A DNA stretch of 11,882 nucleotides from CAYLGY01 sp964383325 (GTDB lineage Bacteria > Pseudomonadota > Alphaproteobacteria > Rhizobiales > Rhizobiaceae): positions 1-11,882 of the forward strand of contig CAYLGY010000080.1 in NCBI GenBank assembly GCA_964383325.1, written 5' to 3'. The position numbers and the translations under genes were made by a program. Below the pieces are notes generated by a model. That model was not told where the DNA came from and did not search any database. It worked only from the letters and a program-made list of their open reading frames with translations. Numbering within the stretch: the first letter of the stretch is position 1; each line of letters starts with the position of its first letter. Shown piece after piece: positions 1 to 6,827 of this stretch.

Positions 1-172
1 GTTGCGTCGGCTGTTGAAGCGCCCATGCTGGCCGGGGCAACCCGGATATGGGGCGGTGCAGACCAATGGTTCCGCGCTTCCATCCCTCTCCGTCCGCCCG
101 CGCCAAGGGCGTAACAGGAACGGTCGAGGCTGCAGACGCTGATTGCAAATTGTGGCAGGTCAACTGCCTCGC

Positions 173-189
173 GCCTTGTGCATCAAGGC
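173..189. other. Small perfect hairpin in the left flank
   Basis: GCCTTG (173-178) and CAAGGC (184-189) form a 6-bp stem around the 5-nt loop TGCAT. There is no T-run on either side, so it is not a typical intrinsic terminator. It lies about 190 bp beyond the stop codon of the regulator gene and may be a chance structure. Confidence 0.25.
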
Positions 190-278
190 AAGGTTGAATC
201 CACCCCGCCAGGACAGGAAAGTGAGAATATTGATCTTGCATTTCCGCGGGATGCAGCAATTCATTCGGCGCGCTACGC

Positions 279-301
279 CGTGAAGCATGTTAGCTTTCAC
301 G
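279..301 (-). terminator. Possible terminator-like hairpin downstream of the regulator gene
   Basis: CGTGAAGC (279-286) can pair with GCTTTCACG (293-301) through an 8-bp stem with one bulged T at 295 and a 6-nt loop (287-292). It sits about 75 nt past the stop codon of the leftward regulator gene, a sensible place for transcript termination or 3'-end protection. It lacks a following U-tract in either direction, so a classic intrinsic terminator is not supported. Confidence 0.25.
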
Positions 302-374
302 CACATCATGTGAAAAGGCAGAGCACAAGGGCAGAGATTGTACATGATCGGATTCGTTCCCCATGGCGCATCGA

Positions 375-1028
375 TCACGCGGATAGTGCCGGCGAAACGC
401 TCAGATACGTACCTTCAATGTGATCCCGTAGAAGAGCGATCGCTCGTTCAGCGTCCCTGTCCATGGTCGCCTCGAAGATTTCCGTATGCTCCTGATTGAT
501 CTCTCTCAGTCGATCTGAGTTGCCCCGAAGGGAAATCTGGCGGTAACGCCCGGAAAGATCGTAGAGATGCATGCAGAATCCACGCAAATATTCCGAACCG
601 CAACCATCGATCAGAGCAAAATGAAAGTTGCGCCCAAGTTTTTCGAGCTCATTCGCCTCTACCGAGCGCGCGCGCTCGGCTTTCGACAGGTGAAAATGAG
701 CAAGTACGAGTTTCCCTTCCCAATCCTGGTCGCCATGCGTGATGGAGAGCTGTAATGCGTGACACTCCAGATACTTCCTGACATTCGTGATGTCGCGGAA
801 ATCGTCCAGGGATGTGGGGCCGACGCGAAAGCCGCGATTGCCTTCCTTGGTAACGAGGCCGTCGGTCAATAATCTCGAAAGCGCTTCCCGCAATGGACTG
901 GCGCCTATGGAATATTGGCATTTGAGTTGTGCAATGCGCAATGGTTTCAGCGGTTCAAGCCTGCCGCTCAATATATCTTGCCGAATGGTACAATAAGCTT
1001 TCTCAACCTGAGTAACTTCCTGGGACAT
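375..1028 (-). CDS. GntR-family transcriptional regulator with FCD ligand domain
   Basis: 217-residue DNA-binding regulator of the FadR/FCD branch of the GntR family, probably the local repressor of the divergent catabolic operon. Residues about 10-69 form the winged helix-turn-helix, with the typical ASPLREALSRLLTDGLV segment (43-59) and the wing ending GFRV. Residues about 75-205 form the helical FCD domain that normally binds an organic-acid ligand, often through a metal. Three histidines at the expected FCD metal positions are visible (H136 in NFHFAL, H181, H203; H181 and H203 are 22 apart, as in CGL2915 as I recall it). The usual Asp four residues before the first His is replaced by Gly132. 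The ATG at 1028 is the only start: upstream codons lead to an in-frame stop without another ATG, GTG or TTG. The Shine-Dalgarno is weak (CGGAT). It is transcribed divergently from the operon across a 224-bp region holding a large palindrome. The FCD/GntR assignment is firm; the ligand is unknown. Confidence 0.93.
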   Translation of the reverse strand: MSQEVTQVEKAYCTIRQDILSGRLEPLKPLRIAQLKCQYSIGASPLREALSRLLTDGLVTKEGNRGFRVGPTSLDDFRDITNVRKYLECHALQLSITHGDQDWEGKLVLAHFHLSKAERARSVEANELEKLGRNFHFALIDGCGSEYLRGFCMHLYDLSGRYRQISLRGNSDRLREINQEHTEIFEATMDRDAERAIALLRDHIEGTYLSVSPALSA

Positions 1029-1149
1029 CGTATCGCATCCGTCTGATATTTTTGGCTTCTCCGCTCTTCTAGCTCACGTCGAATGCATCTCGCAATCGCG
1101 ATCCATGCGTGTCGCGGCGCATCGTTGCGCAATGGCCTATTCCAGCCTT

Positions 1150-1177
1150 TTGTCGATTTTATCGATAAAAACGACAA
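1150..1177. promoter_or_regulatory. 28-bp near-perfect palindrome, candidate operator of the divergent regulator
   Basis: The core TTTTATCGATAAAA (1157-1170) is a perfect 14-bp palindrome centred between 1163 and 1164. It is flanked by matching outer arms TTGTCG (1150-1155) and CGACAA (1172-1177). Only the A/A pair at 1156 and 1171 breaks the symmetry, so 26 of 28 bases are symmetric. It lies in the divergent intergenic region, 121 bp from the regulator start codon and 75 bp upstream of the first operon gene, where a GntR-family autoregulatory operator is expected. The core does not recur elsewhere in the window. That the neighbouring regulator binds it is inference. Confidence 0.7.
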
Positions 1178-1189
1178 TGAGCAAAATAA

Positions 1190-1218
1190 TTGAGAAAGCG
1201 CTTGACTGTCGCTGATAT
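1190..1218 (+). promoter_or_regulatory. Possible sigma-70 type promoter for the catabolic operon
   Basis: TTGAGA (1190-1195) and TGATAT (1213-1218) are separated by 17 bp and are moderate matches to -35 and -10 boxes. A second -35-like TTGACT lies at 1202-1207, with a weak TAGTAA 18 bp further on (1226-1231). Either would start transcription shortly before the GGGAG ribosome site (1242-1246) of the first operon gene. The palindrome ends 12 bp upstream of the first -35. No start site can be fixed from sequence alone. Confidence 0.35.
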
Positions 1219-1252
1219 CAAAGATTAGTAATTTCGGCAATGGGAGAGAAGA

Positions 1253-2128
1253 ATGAAGTTTCGGCTCGTTTCATTGGATTTCGTCTCTTCGACGCCCGAA
1301 GCGGATGATCAGACGATTGCGATCGTGACCCTTAATCGTCCGGAGCGCCGCAACGCCTTCGGCCCGCGCATGGCGCTGGAGATGGACGCGCTTTTCGAGC
1401 AGCTTCGCCATTCCACCGCGCGCATCGTCATTCTCACCGGAGCCGGCGGCACGTTTTGCGCAGGCGGGGATCTGCGCGAGGAGACCTTGCCGCTTGAGCG
1501 CGAAGAAGATGCGATGGGCCTCAAGGGAGAATATGCCGATCTCCTGATGTGGATGCTGAACGATCATTTCCACCTGATCGCGCAACGCGCCTTCCGCAAG
1601 CTGGAGAAGCTTCCCCAGATCGTGATTGCCGCAATCGACGGTTCGGCAGTCGGCATCGGCTTCGAGATGACGCTCGCCTGTGACCTGCGCATCATGACGA
1701 AGCGTGCCCGGCTGGGCGAGCTTGCAATTCCTGCGGGTTTTCTCAGCGAATGGAGCGCGCCGCGCTATTTGCCGCAACTGATCGGCCTTTCCCGTGCGAC
1801 GGAGATGATCCTCACGGGCCGCATGGTCCATGCGGAGGAGGCCCGGGAGATCGGCCTCGTGCATCAGATCGTTCCTGACGAGGATCTCATGGATCGCGCG
1901 CTGGAACTTGCGCGACAACTCACCAGAAGCCCGAAGCTGGGTCTGCAGTTCGGCAAGGAGCTGCTCAGAATGTATGCGGACCACAATCGAAGCGAGCGGG
2001 CGCTCGATACGGAAATGGAGCGGGTCCTTGAGATCACCCGCACGGAAGATTGCGCCGAGCGGATCCGCTGGTTCCTCGCCGGAAAGCGCGGCGGCGGTAT
2101 CGCGCAAGAAAAGCCGAAGCGCGACTGA
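1253..2128 (+). CDS. Enoyl-CoA hydratase/isomerase (crotonase) family protein with atypical active site
   Basis: 291-residue cytoplasmic crotonase-fold enzyme acting on an acyl-CoA thioester. The first oxyanion-hole segment is GTFCAGGDL (66-74) and the second is SAVGIGFEM (131-139), followed by CDLRI and the C-terminal LTGR...A.EIGLV pattern typical of the fold. A gapless comparison with rat mitochondrial hydratase puts E138 at catalytic Glu144, but Ala158 at catalytic Glu164, so it should not be a standard two-Glu hydratase. Glu166 falls where dienoyl-CoA isomerase has its third acid (Asp204). About 16 extra residues lie between the two oxyanion segments. It could therefore be an isomerase, a C-C hydrolase, a lyase or a thioesterase. 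The start ATG has GGGAG six bases upstream. It is the first gene of the operon and its stop lies 2 nt from the permease start, so it is very probably coupled to the importer. The family is certain; the reaction is unknown. Confidence 0.92.
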   Translation: MKFRLVSLDFVSSTPEADDQTIAIVTLNRPERRNAFGPRMALEMDALFEQLRHSTARIVILTGAGGTFCAGGDLREETLPLEREEDAMGLKGEYADLLMWMLNDHFHLIAQRAFRKLEKLPQIVIAAIDGSAVGIGFEMTLACDLRIMTKRARLGELAIPAGFLSEWSAPRYLPQLIGLSRATEMILTGRMVHAEEAREIGLVHQIVPDEDLMDRALELARQLTRSPKLGLQFGKELLRMYADHNRSERALDTEMERVLEITRTEDCAERIRWFLAGKRGGGIAQEKPKRD

Positions 2129-2130
2129 TC

Positions 2131-3003
2131 ATGAGCGCCATCCTGCTCTACCTGATCTTCAACGGCATCATCTGGGGCCTGGTGATCGCATTGCTGGCCA
2201 TCGGGCTCAACCTCGTCTATGGCCTGCTCGGCATCGTCAACACGGCGCAGGGCGCCTTCTACATGCTCGGTGCGGTGACGTGCTGGCTCGTGGCCGAATA
2301 TTCCGGGTCCTACCTGCTGGCCGTGCTGGTCGCGCTCCTTGTCGGCCTCTTCTCAGGCATCGTCGTCGAACGCTTCCTCCTGCGCAGCATCGAGAAGAAT
2401 CATGACCTTACCATCATCATGACCATCGGGCTCATGATGGTGATGGAAGAGCTTGCCCATTGGTGGATCGGCGCCGATATCCGTACGGTTCGCGGCTTTC
2501 TGCAGGGCGAAATGATCCAGATCTTCGGGTTCGGCTATCCGCTTTCGCGGATCGTGGTCGCCGGCATCGCGATCGCCGTCCTGGTGGCGCTCTGGCTCTT
2601 CATCCGCGCCACGCGCTTCGGCCTGTGGATGCGGGCGGCCCGTCATGACCCGGATACGGCCTATGCGCTCGGCGTGCCGATCAATCGCGTCTTCATGTGG
2701 ACCTTCGGCCTCGGTACGGCGCTGGCCTCGCTGGGCGGCGCGCTGGTCGCGCAGATCGTCAGCATTCGACCGGAAATGGGCATGGACATCCTTGTCATCG
2801 TCTTCGCGATCGTGATCGTCGGCGGCCTCGGCAACCTGCAGGGCGTCGTGGTCGTAGCAATCGCCATGGCGGTAACCGAAGGGCTTGCCGCCTCGGTCGT
2901 TTCCCCGGCGCAGGCGCGGGTGATCGCCCTGCTGCTGCTCTGCCTGCTGCTTGTCTTCCGGCCCGACGGCCTGTTCTCCCGCCGCAATGCGAGGCAGGCA
3001 TGA
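2131..3003 (+). CDS. Branched-chain amino acid type ABC transporter permease, LivH family
   Basis: 290-residue inner-membrane protein, one of the two permease subunits of a HAAT-type importer, which carries branched-chain amino acids or, in many catabolic operons, aromatic and other organic acids. About eight hydrophobic segments span the chain. The N-terminal signature NTAQGAFYMLGA (37-48) matches the NFAHGAFYMLGA motif of LivH. The cytoplasmic loop that contacts the ATPases is MRAARHDPDTAYALGVPINR (167-186), and the chain ends with the usual FRPDGLF segment. The ATG at 2131 is chosen over upstream in-frame codons that would overlap the previous gene by about 80 nt and add a non-membrane, Arg-rich extension. 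It begins 2 nt after the preceding stop without a good ribosome site, so translational coupling is likely. It overlaps the next permease gene by 4 nt. Confidence 0.95.
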   Translation: MSAILLYLIFNGIIWGLVIALLAIGLNLVYGLLGIVNTAQGAFYMLGAVTCWLVAEYSGSYLLAVLVALLVGLFSGIVVERFLLRSIEKNHDLTIIMTIGLMMVMEELAHWWIGADIRTVRGFLQGEMIQIFGFGYPLSRIVVAGIAIAVLVALWLFIRATRFGLWMRAARHDPDTAYALGVPINRVFMWTFGLGTALASLGGALVAQIVSIRPEMGMDILVIVFAIVIVGGLGNLQGVVVVAIAMAVTEGLAASVVSPAQARVIALLLLCLLLVFRPDGLFSRRNARQA

Positions 3004-3932
3004 TGCATAATGGCTGGAAGTTGATCGTCTTCATGGCAATCGTGCTGGGTCTTGCCATTGCGGCGCCTTTTGCGGGCTCGTACACGCTTTCGCTCGCGGC
3101 AGTTGTCTGTGTCTATGCGCTCTTTGCGGTCTCGTTCGACGTCGTCTACGGCTATGGCGGCATGCTCAGCCTCGGCCAGGCGATGTTCTACGGCACCGGA
3201 GCCTATGTCGCGGCTTTCGTGATTGCCGGCTCGGGCGTGCATGTCGGAGCGGCAATTCTGGTCTCCGTCGCGTCCGCTTCCCTGCTGGCGGCGATTACCG
3301 GTGCGGTCGCAGTGCGCCTGCGCGGCCCGAGCTTCATGATTCTCACGATCATCGCCAGCACGATCGTGCTGCTGATGGCGCAGGCTTTCCCCGAAATCAC
3401 CGGTGGAGATGACGGCTTGATCGTTCCGGCCGCCAAGCTGGCCGCCGCAGGCGGGCCCTCGACGAGCCTCGCCAGGTTCTATCTCGCGCTCGCTGCCTTG
3501 ACGGCCGGCTTCCTCGCTGCGGCCCTGTTCGTGACGTCGCCCTATGGCCGCCTGCTGCAGGCCGCCAAGGATAATCCGCTGAGGGCGCAGTTTCTCGGCC
3601 TCAACATCGAGCGGTTCAAGCTCGTCTGCTTCATCTTCAGCGGCGCGCTTGCAGGCCTTGCCGGTTCGGTCAATGCCGTCATCATGCAGCATGTGGATGC
3701 GGGCCTGTTCCACATTTTCTTCTCCGTCAGCCCGTTGGTCTGGACCTTTGTCGGCGGAATCGGAACGCTTGTCGGGCCGGTGCTGGGCGCCGTGGTGCTG
3801 GTGCCGATGGAAGACTATCTCGGCTCCTGGCTCGGCTATCCGCGCCTCTTCGCCGGACTGCTGCTCATCGCCGTGACCTTGTTGAGCACTGGCGGGCTGG
3901 TCGCCCTCTTCCGGATCAGGGGGTTCAGATGA
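3000..3932 (+). CDS. Branched-chain amino acid type ABC transporter permease, LivM family
   Basis: 310-residue partner permease that forms the membrane channel with the LivH-type subunit. It shows about eight or nine hydrophobic segments, the family hallmark GYGGMLSLGQAMFYGTGAY (51-69), the TGGDDGL motif (134-140) and the ATPase-contacting loop GRLLQAAKDNPLRAQFLGLN (183-202). The gene opens with two consecutive ATGs. The first, at 3000, overlaps the livH stop as ATGA. A GAGG at 2991-2994 would suit the second ATG (3003) slightly better, so the mature start may be one residue shorter. In-frame codons far upstream lie inside livH and encode an Arg-rich shadow. Length and motif order are normal for LivM. 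It overlaps the ATPase gene by 4 nt. Confidence 0.95.
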   Translation: MMHNGWKLIVFMAIVLGLAIAAPFAGSYTLSLAAVVCVYALFAVSFDVVYGYGGMLSLGQAMFYGTGAYVAAFVIAGSGVHVGAAILVSVASASLLAAITGAVAVRLRGPSFMILTIIASTIVLLMAQAFPEITGGDDGLIVPAAKLAAAGGPSTSLARFYLALAALTAGFLAAALFVTSPYGRLLQAAKDNPLRAQFLGLNIERFKLVCFIFSGALAGLAGSVNAVIMQHVDAGLFHIFFSVSPLVWTFVGGIGTLVGPVLGAVVLVPMEDYLGSWLGYPRLFAGLLLIAVTLLSTGGLVALFRIRGFR

Positions 3933-4672
3933 ACGGGCCGATCCTGAATGTAAAGGAGCTGCGCAAGGAATATGGCGGCATCGTTCCGGTGCAGGATGTC
4001 TCGCTTGAGGTCGGCCGCGCCGAATGCTGCGCGCTGATCGGTCCGAATGGCGCAGGAAAGACGACGCTGATCAACCTGATCAGCGGCCTCGTATCGGCGA
4101 CTGCGGGCAGAATCGAGTTTCTCGGCGAGAATGCAACCGAATATCCGGCAAGAAGGATGGCGCGGCTCGGCATGGCACGCACCTTCCAGATTACCTCGAT
4201 CTTCCCGACACACACCGTTTACGAGAGCCTGCGCGCCGCGGTCCTGTCGCGAACGGGACTTCGGGATGCCATGAAAAGCGCTGTCGTACGCCGGGCAGCG
4301 GGGCAGCGGGCAGACGAAATCATCGAGCAGCTCAATCTGGGCAGCATGCGCGACATCCAGGCCGCCAACCTGTCCTATGGCGATCAACGGGTGCTCGAAT
4401 TCGGCATCGCGTTGGCGCGGGAGCCGAAACTGCTGCTGCTCGATGAGCCTACAGCCGGAATGAGCCTCGCGGAAACCGGTCGGCTTGTCGAGATCGTGAA
4501 GGGATTGAAGGGCTCGCTGGCCGTCCTGATCGTCGAGCACGACATGGAAGTCGTGATGGAGCTGGCCGACCGGATCTGCGTCCTCGATCGCGGCCAGATC
4601 ATCGCTGACGGCACGCCCGTCGAGATTGCCGCCAATCCTCAGGTCCAGGCAATCTATCTGGGAGCGCCATGA
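3929..4672 (+). CDS. ABC transporter ATP-binding protein, LivG family
   Basis: 247-residue cytoplasmic ATPase that energises the importer. Walker A is GPNGAGKTT (38-46), the Q-loop is TFQ (Q87), the ABC signature is LSYGDQR (148-154) in place of the canonical LSGGQ, Walker B is LLLLDEP (168-174), and the switch histidine is H204 in VEHDM. This signature variant and the His switch are typical of LivG rather than LivF. The ATG overlaps the livM stop as ATGA, with an AGGGGG purine stretch 5 nt upstream. It is slightly shorter than the usual 255 residues. It should pair with the next gene's product as a heterodimer. Confidence 0.95.
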   Translation: MNGPILNVKELRKEYGGIVPVQDVSLEVGRAECCALIGPNGAGKTTLINLISGLVSATAGRIEFLGENATEYPARRMARLGMARTFQITSIFPTHTVYESLRAAVLSRTGLRDAMKSAVVRRAAGQRADEIIEQLNLGSMRDIQAANLSYGDQRVLEFGIALAREPKLLLLDEPTAGMSLAETGRLVEIVKGLKGSLAVLIVEHDMEVVMELADRICVLDRGQIIADGTPVEIAANPQVQAIYLGAP

Positions 4673-5388
4673 TGCTGAAAGTGGCGAAGCTCAATGCGAA
4701 ATATGGAAAAAGCCATATTCTGAACGGGGTGACGTTCGAGGCTCCGGCAGGGCAGGCAGTGGGCCTGCTGGGCCGGAACGGCGTCGGCAAGACGACGACG
4801 ATGAAGGCGATCATGGGGCTGGTGAACCGCTGGGCGGACGAGATCCGGCTGGATGGAGACCGGATCGACAAGTTGCCGCCGGACAGGATCGCGCGCCTCG
4901 GGGTCGGCTATGTTCCGCAGGGCAGGAACATCTTTCCGCATCTTACCGTGCTGGAGAATATCCGGCTGGCCTACCACCACCTGACCCTGCCGAACGATGT
5001 CCTCGAGGAGTCGATCAGCCGCTTTCCGATCCTGAAGGAAAGGCTGAATCAGCCCGCGGGCAGCCTTAGCGGCGGCGAGCAGCAAATGCTGGCAATGGCG
5101 CGGGTGCTCTCCAACCAGCCAAAGGTTCTCCTGCTCGACGAGCCGGTGGAAGGCCTCAGCCCGTCCTTCGTGAAGACGATTGGCGATGTTGTGCTTTCGG
5201 TCCGGGACAAGGGCGTGGCGGTCGTCCTGGTCGAACAGAACGTAAAGCTCGCTATCGAGATCTGCAATGAAATACATTTTCTGGAAAAGGGCGCGATCAA
5301 GCATTCATGCAATACTGAAGACGGGGTCAGCGAGGAGATCATTTCTCGCTATCTCGGCGTACATTCTGCTACCACTCAGACAACCTAG
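4669..5388 (+). CDS. ABC transporter ATP-binding protein, LivF family
   Basis: 239-residue second ATPase of the importer. Walker A is GRNGVGKTT (35-43), the Q-loop is VPQGRNIFPHLTV with Q84, the signature is LSGGEQQ (133-139), Walker B is VLLLDEP (153-159), and the usual switch His is Gln190 in VEQN, as is typical of LivF. It overlaps livG by 4 nt (ATGA). A second ATG follows directly at 4672, and GGAG at 4661-4664 lies 4 nt from the first and 7 nt from the second, so the second could be the real start. A 120-nt gap with hairpin potential separates it from the binding-protein gene. Confidence 0.95.
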   Translation: MMLKVAKLNAKYGKSHILNGVTFEAPAGQAVGLLGRNGVGKTTTMKAIMGLVNRWADEIRLDGDRIDKLPPDRIARLGVGYVPQGRNIFPHLTVLENIRLAYHHLTLPNDVLEESISRFPILKERLNQPAGSLSGGEQQMLAMARVLSNQPKVLLLDEPVEGLSPSFVKTIGDVVLSVRDKGVAVVLVEQNVKLAIEICNEIHFLEKGAIKHSCNTEDGVSEEIISRYLGVHSATTQTT

Positions 5389-5405
5389 GGTCAAAGCCTG
5401 ATCCT

Positions 5406-5442
5406 CGGGGGCATGGCCCCGCTATTCTCTAAGGAACTAGCG
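5406..5442 (+). promoter_or_regulatory. Intercistronic hairpin region between the ATPase and binding-protein genes
   Basis: GGGGC (5408-5412) pairs with GCCCC (5416-5420) around a 3-nt loop. Directly after it, GCTATTC (5421-5427) can pair with GAACTAGC (5434-5441) with one bulged C. No T-run follows, so complete termination is not expected. The position, immediately before the solute-binding protein, fits an mRNA-stabilising or partial attenuation structure that raises binding-protein output over the transporter subunits. That role is inference from other ABC operons. Confidence 0.35.
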
Positions 5443-5508
5443 GGAAATGAAGATCGATCAAGATGACAGCTCTGCAAGCGGCATGATGGTCCGCAGGAGG
5501 AAACCCAG

Positions 5509-6789
5509 ATGAAGAAGAGTTCGAATTCCGGAATATCCCGTCGTCAATTCGTCGCCGCAACGGGCGCTGCCGCACTTGCGGCCCCATTCATCGGCTCGGC
5601 CGCCTTTGCGCAATCCAAAGGCAGCCTGACCATCGGCCATCTCGCCGACATGACCGGTTTTCTCGGCTATGCGGGCAACGCCTTCGACCGCACCCTGCGG
5701 GCCGCGATCGACCTGATCAACGAGCAGGGCGGGATTGCCGGCCGGAAGGTCGAATATGTTCTTGAAGACACGACGACGGCCGTTCCGGTCGGCACGCGCA
5801 AATACCGCAAGCTGATCGAGGAAAATGCGGTCGATTTCGTGATCGGCCCGCTGCACAGCGGTATTGGTCTCGCCACCCTGCCGCTCATCCAGGAACTGAA
5901 GACCGTCACGTTCCTGCAGGGCGAGGCGCTTGGCATTACGGGTGCGGAGAGCAATCGCTATGTCTTCCGCCTGCGTCCCAACACCGCCATTGCCGCGCAT
6001 GCCGGTGCCGCCCTCGGCGTCGAACGACTTGGCAAGAAGTGGACCTTCGTCATCAGCGACTTCGCCTGGGGCCATGCCACCTTTGACGATTTCAAGCCGC
6101 TCGTCGAGAAGGCCGGCGGCGAAATTGTCGGGCGCATCGCGGTACCGCCGCAGAGCCAGGACCTGATCCCGCTCTTGTCACAGGTGCCGAGCGACACGGA
6201 AGTGCTGATGGGGGCGCTGGTGCCGGCCGATGGCGTCCGCTTCATCCAGCAGACGCATGAAATCGGCCTGGCAAGGAACATGGCGCGCTACGGGCTGTGG
6301 GGCCTGATCGATGGCATCGATTATTCGCCATTCAAGGAATCGGTCGAAGGCATGCACTTCCTTGGCCGCACGCCGCGCTGGGTCGACCAGGTTCCCGAGG
6401 ACTACCGGGAGTTCAATGCGCAGGCGCGTGAACTCATCGGCGTGAATGCCGACGGTACCGACAAGACCAGCCCCGAACGGGTCTTCCCGGCTTCCTATTA
6501 CATGTCGGTCTGGTCGCAGATCCATCTCCTGAAGGAAGCGGTCGAGGCTACCGGCTGGGAGACGAAGGAGCACAATCAGGAACTGATCGAGTATCTCGAA
6601 ACCGCTTCGGGTGAAGCCAGCCTTGCCTACCCGGACGGAGCCTTTTCGATACGTGCCGAGGATCACCAGGCATTCTCGCCGATGGTTCTCGAGCAGATCA
6701 AGGACGGCAAGCTTGTCGCCATCGACTCCATCCCGCTCGAAAAGACCAGCTATGAGCCGCCCGTCGATCTGCGCACCGTGGAGCTTTGA
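5509..6789 (+). CDS. ABC transporter periplasmic substrate-binding protein (Peripla_BP_6 type) with Tat signal
   Basis: 426-residue precursor of the type 1 periplasmic binding protein that captures the substrate for the LivHMGF-type importer. The N-terminus carries a twin-arginine motif SRRQFVA (10-16), a hydrophobic stretch and a likely signal peptidase site AFA-QS (after residue 34), so export of the folded protein by the Tat route is predicted. The mature part begins with the usual beta strand (LTIGHLADMTG, 40-50), then AAIDLINEQGGIAGRKVEYVLEDT, typical of LivK/AmiC-like proteins. Such proteins in rhizobial catabolic operons bind amino acids, amides, aromatic acids or dicarboxylates; the ligand cannot be read from sequence. 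The start is firm: AGGAGG (5495-5500) lies 8 nt upstream, the strongest ribosome site in the window, consistent with the high output such proteins need. It is followed after 38 nt by the second crotonase. Confidence 0.95.
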   Translation: MKKSSNSGISRRQFVAATGAAALAAPFIGSAAFAQSKGSLTIGHLADMTGFLGYAGNAFDRTLRAAIDLINEQGGIAGRKVEYVLEDTTTAVPVGTRKYRKLIEENAVDFVIGPLHSGIGLATLPLIQELKTVTFLQGEALGITGAESNRYVFRLRPNTAIAAHAGAALGVERLGKKWTFVISDFAWGHATFDDFKPLVEKAGGEIVGRIAVPPQSQDLIPLLSQVPSDTEVLMGALVPADGVRFIQQTHEIGLARNMARYGLWGLIDGIDYSPFKESVEGMHFLGRTPRWVDQVPEDYREFNAQARELIGVNADGTDKTSPERVFPASYYMSVWSQIHLLKEAVEATGWETKEHNQELIEYLETASGEASLAYPDGAFSIRAEDHQAFSPMVLEQIKDGKLVAIDSIPLEKTSYEPPVDLRTVEL

Positions 6790-6827
6790 CGATTGGGCGC
6801 CCGCCAAACTGAAACAAAGGAACGAGT

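Larger units (their letters stand above)
1..374. other. Left flank with no gene that can be supported
   Basis: No reading frame here gives a recognisable protein. Plus frame 1 is open from the window edge to a stop at 112-114 (37 residues, no family recognised), so the 3' end of an upstream gene is possible. On the minus strand an ATG at 83-81, preceded by a purine-rich GAGAGGG, starts a frame that runs off the left edge for 27 residues; it could be the start of the next leftward gene. The two overlap and neither is convincing. Short ORFs between 160 and 423 on both strands have odd compositions rich in Cys, Met and His and no domain. The stretch also holds two small hairpins, listed separately. 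Confidence 0.5.

Noticed and set aside
160..423. Short overlapping ORFs of 72 and 81 codons on opposite strands
   Set aside because: There is no recognisable domain, no ribosome site, and an unusual composition. The plus-strand ORF also overlaps the regulator gene.
1271..2107. Long minus-strand open frame (278 codons) opposite the first crotonase gene
   Set aside because: It is the mirror of a clearly conserved crotonase. Its translation is rich in Arg, His and Glu with no domain, as expected from antisense of GC-rich coding DNA.
2697..2999. Upstream in-frame extension of the LivM-type gene, with similar extensions for the LivH-type (2050-2130), ligase (7411-7647) and RutC-like (9963-10517) genes
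   Set aside because: These extensions lie inside the preceding genes and give Arg-rich or Ser-rich nonsense. Family lengths and ribosome sites support the shorter starts.
2661..3713. Long minus-strand open frame (350 codons) opposite the two permease genes
   Set aside because: The product would be highly polar and repetitive in Arg, Asp and Gln, with no motif. The plus-strand membrane proteins explain this DNA.
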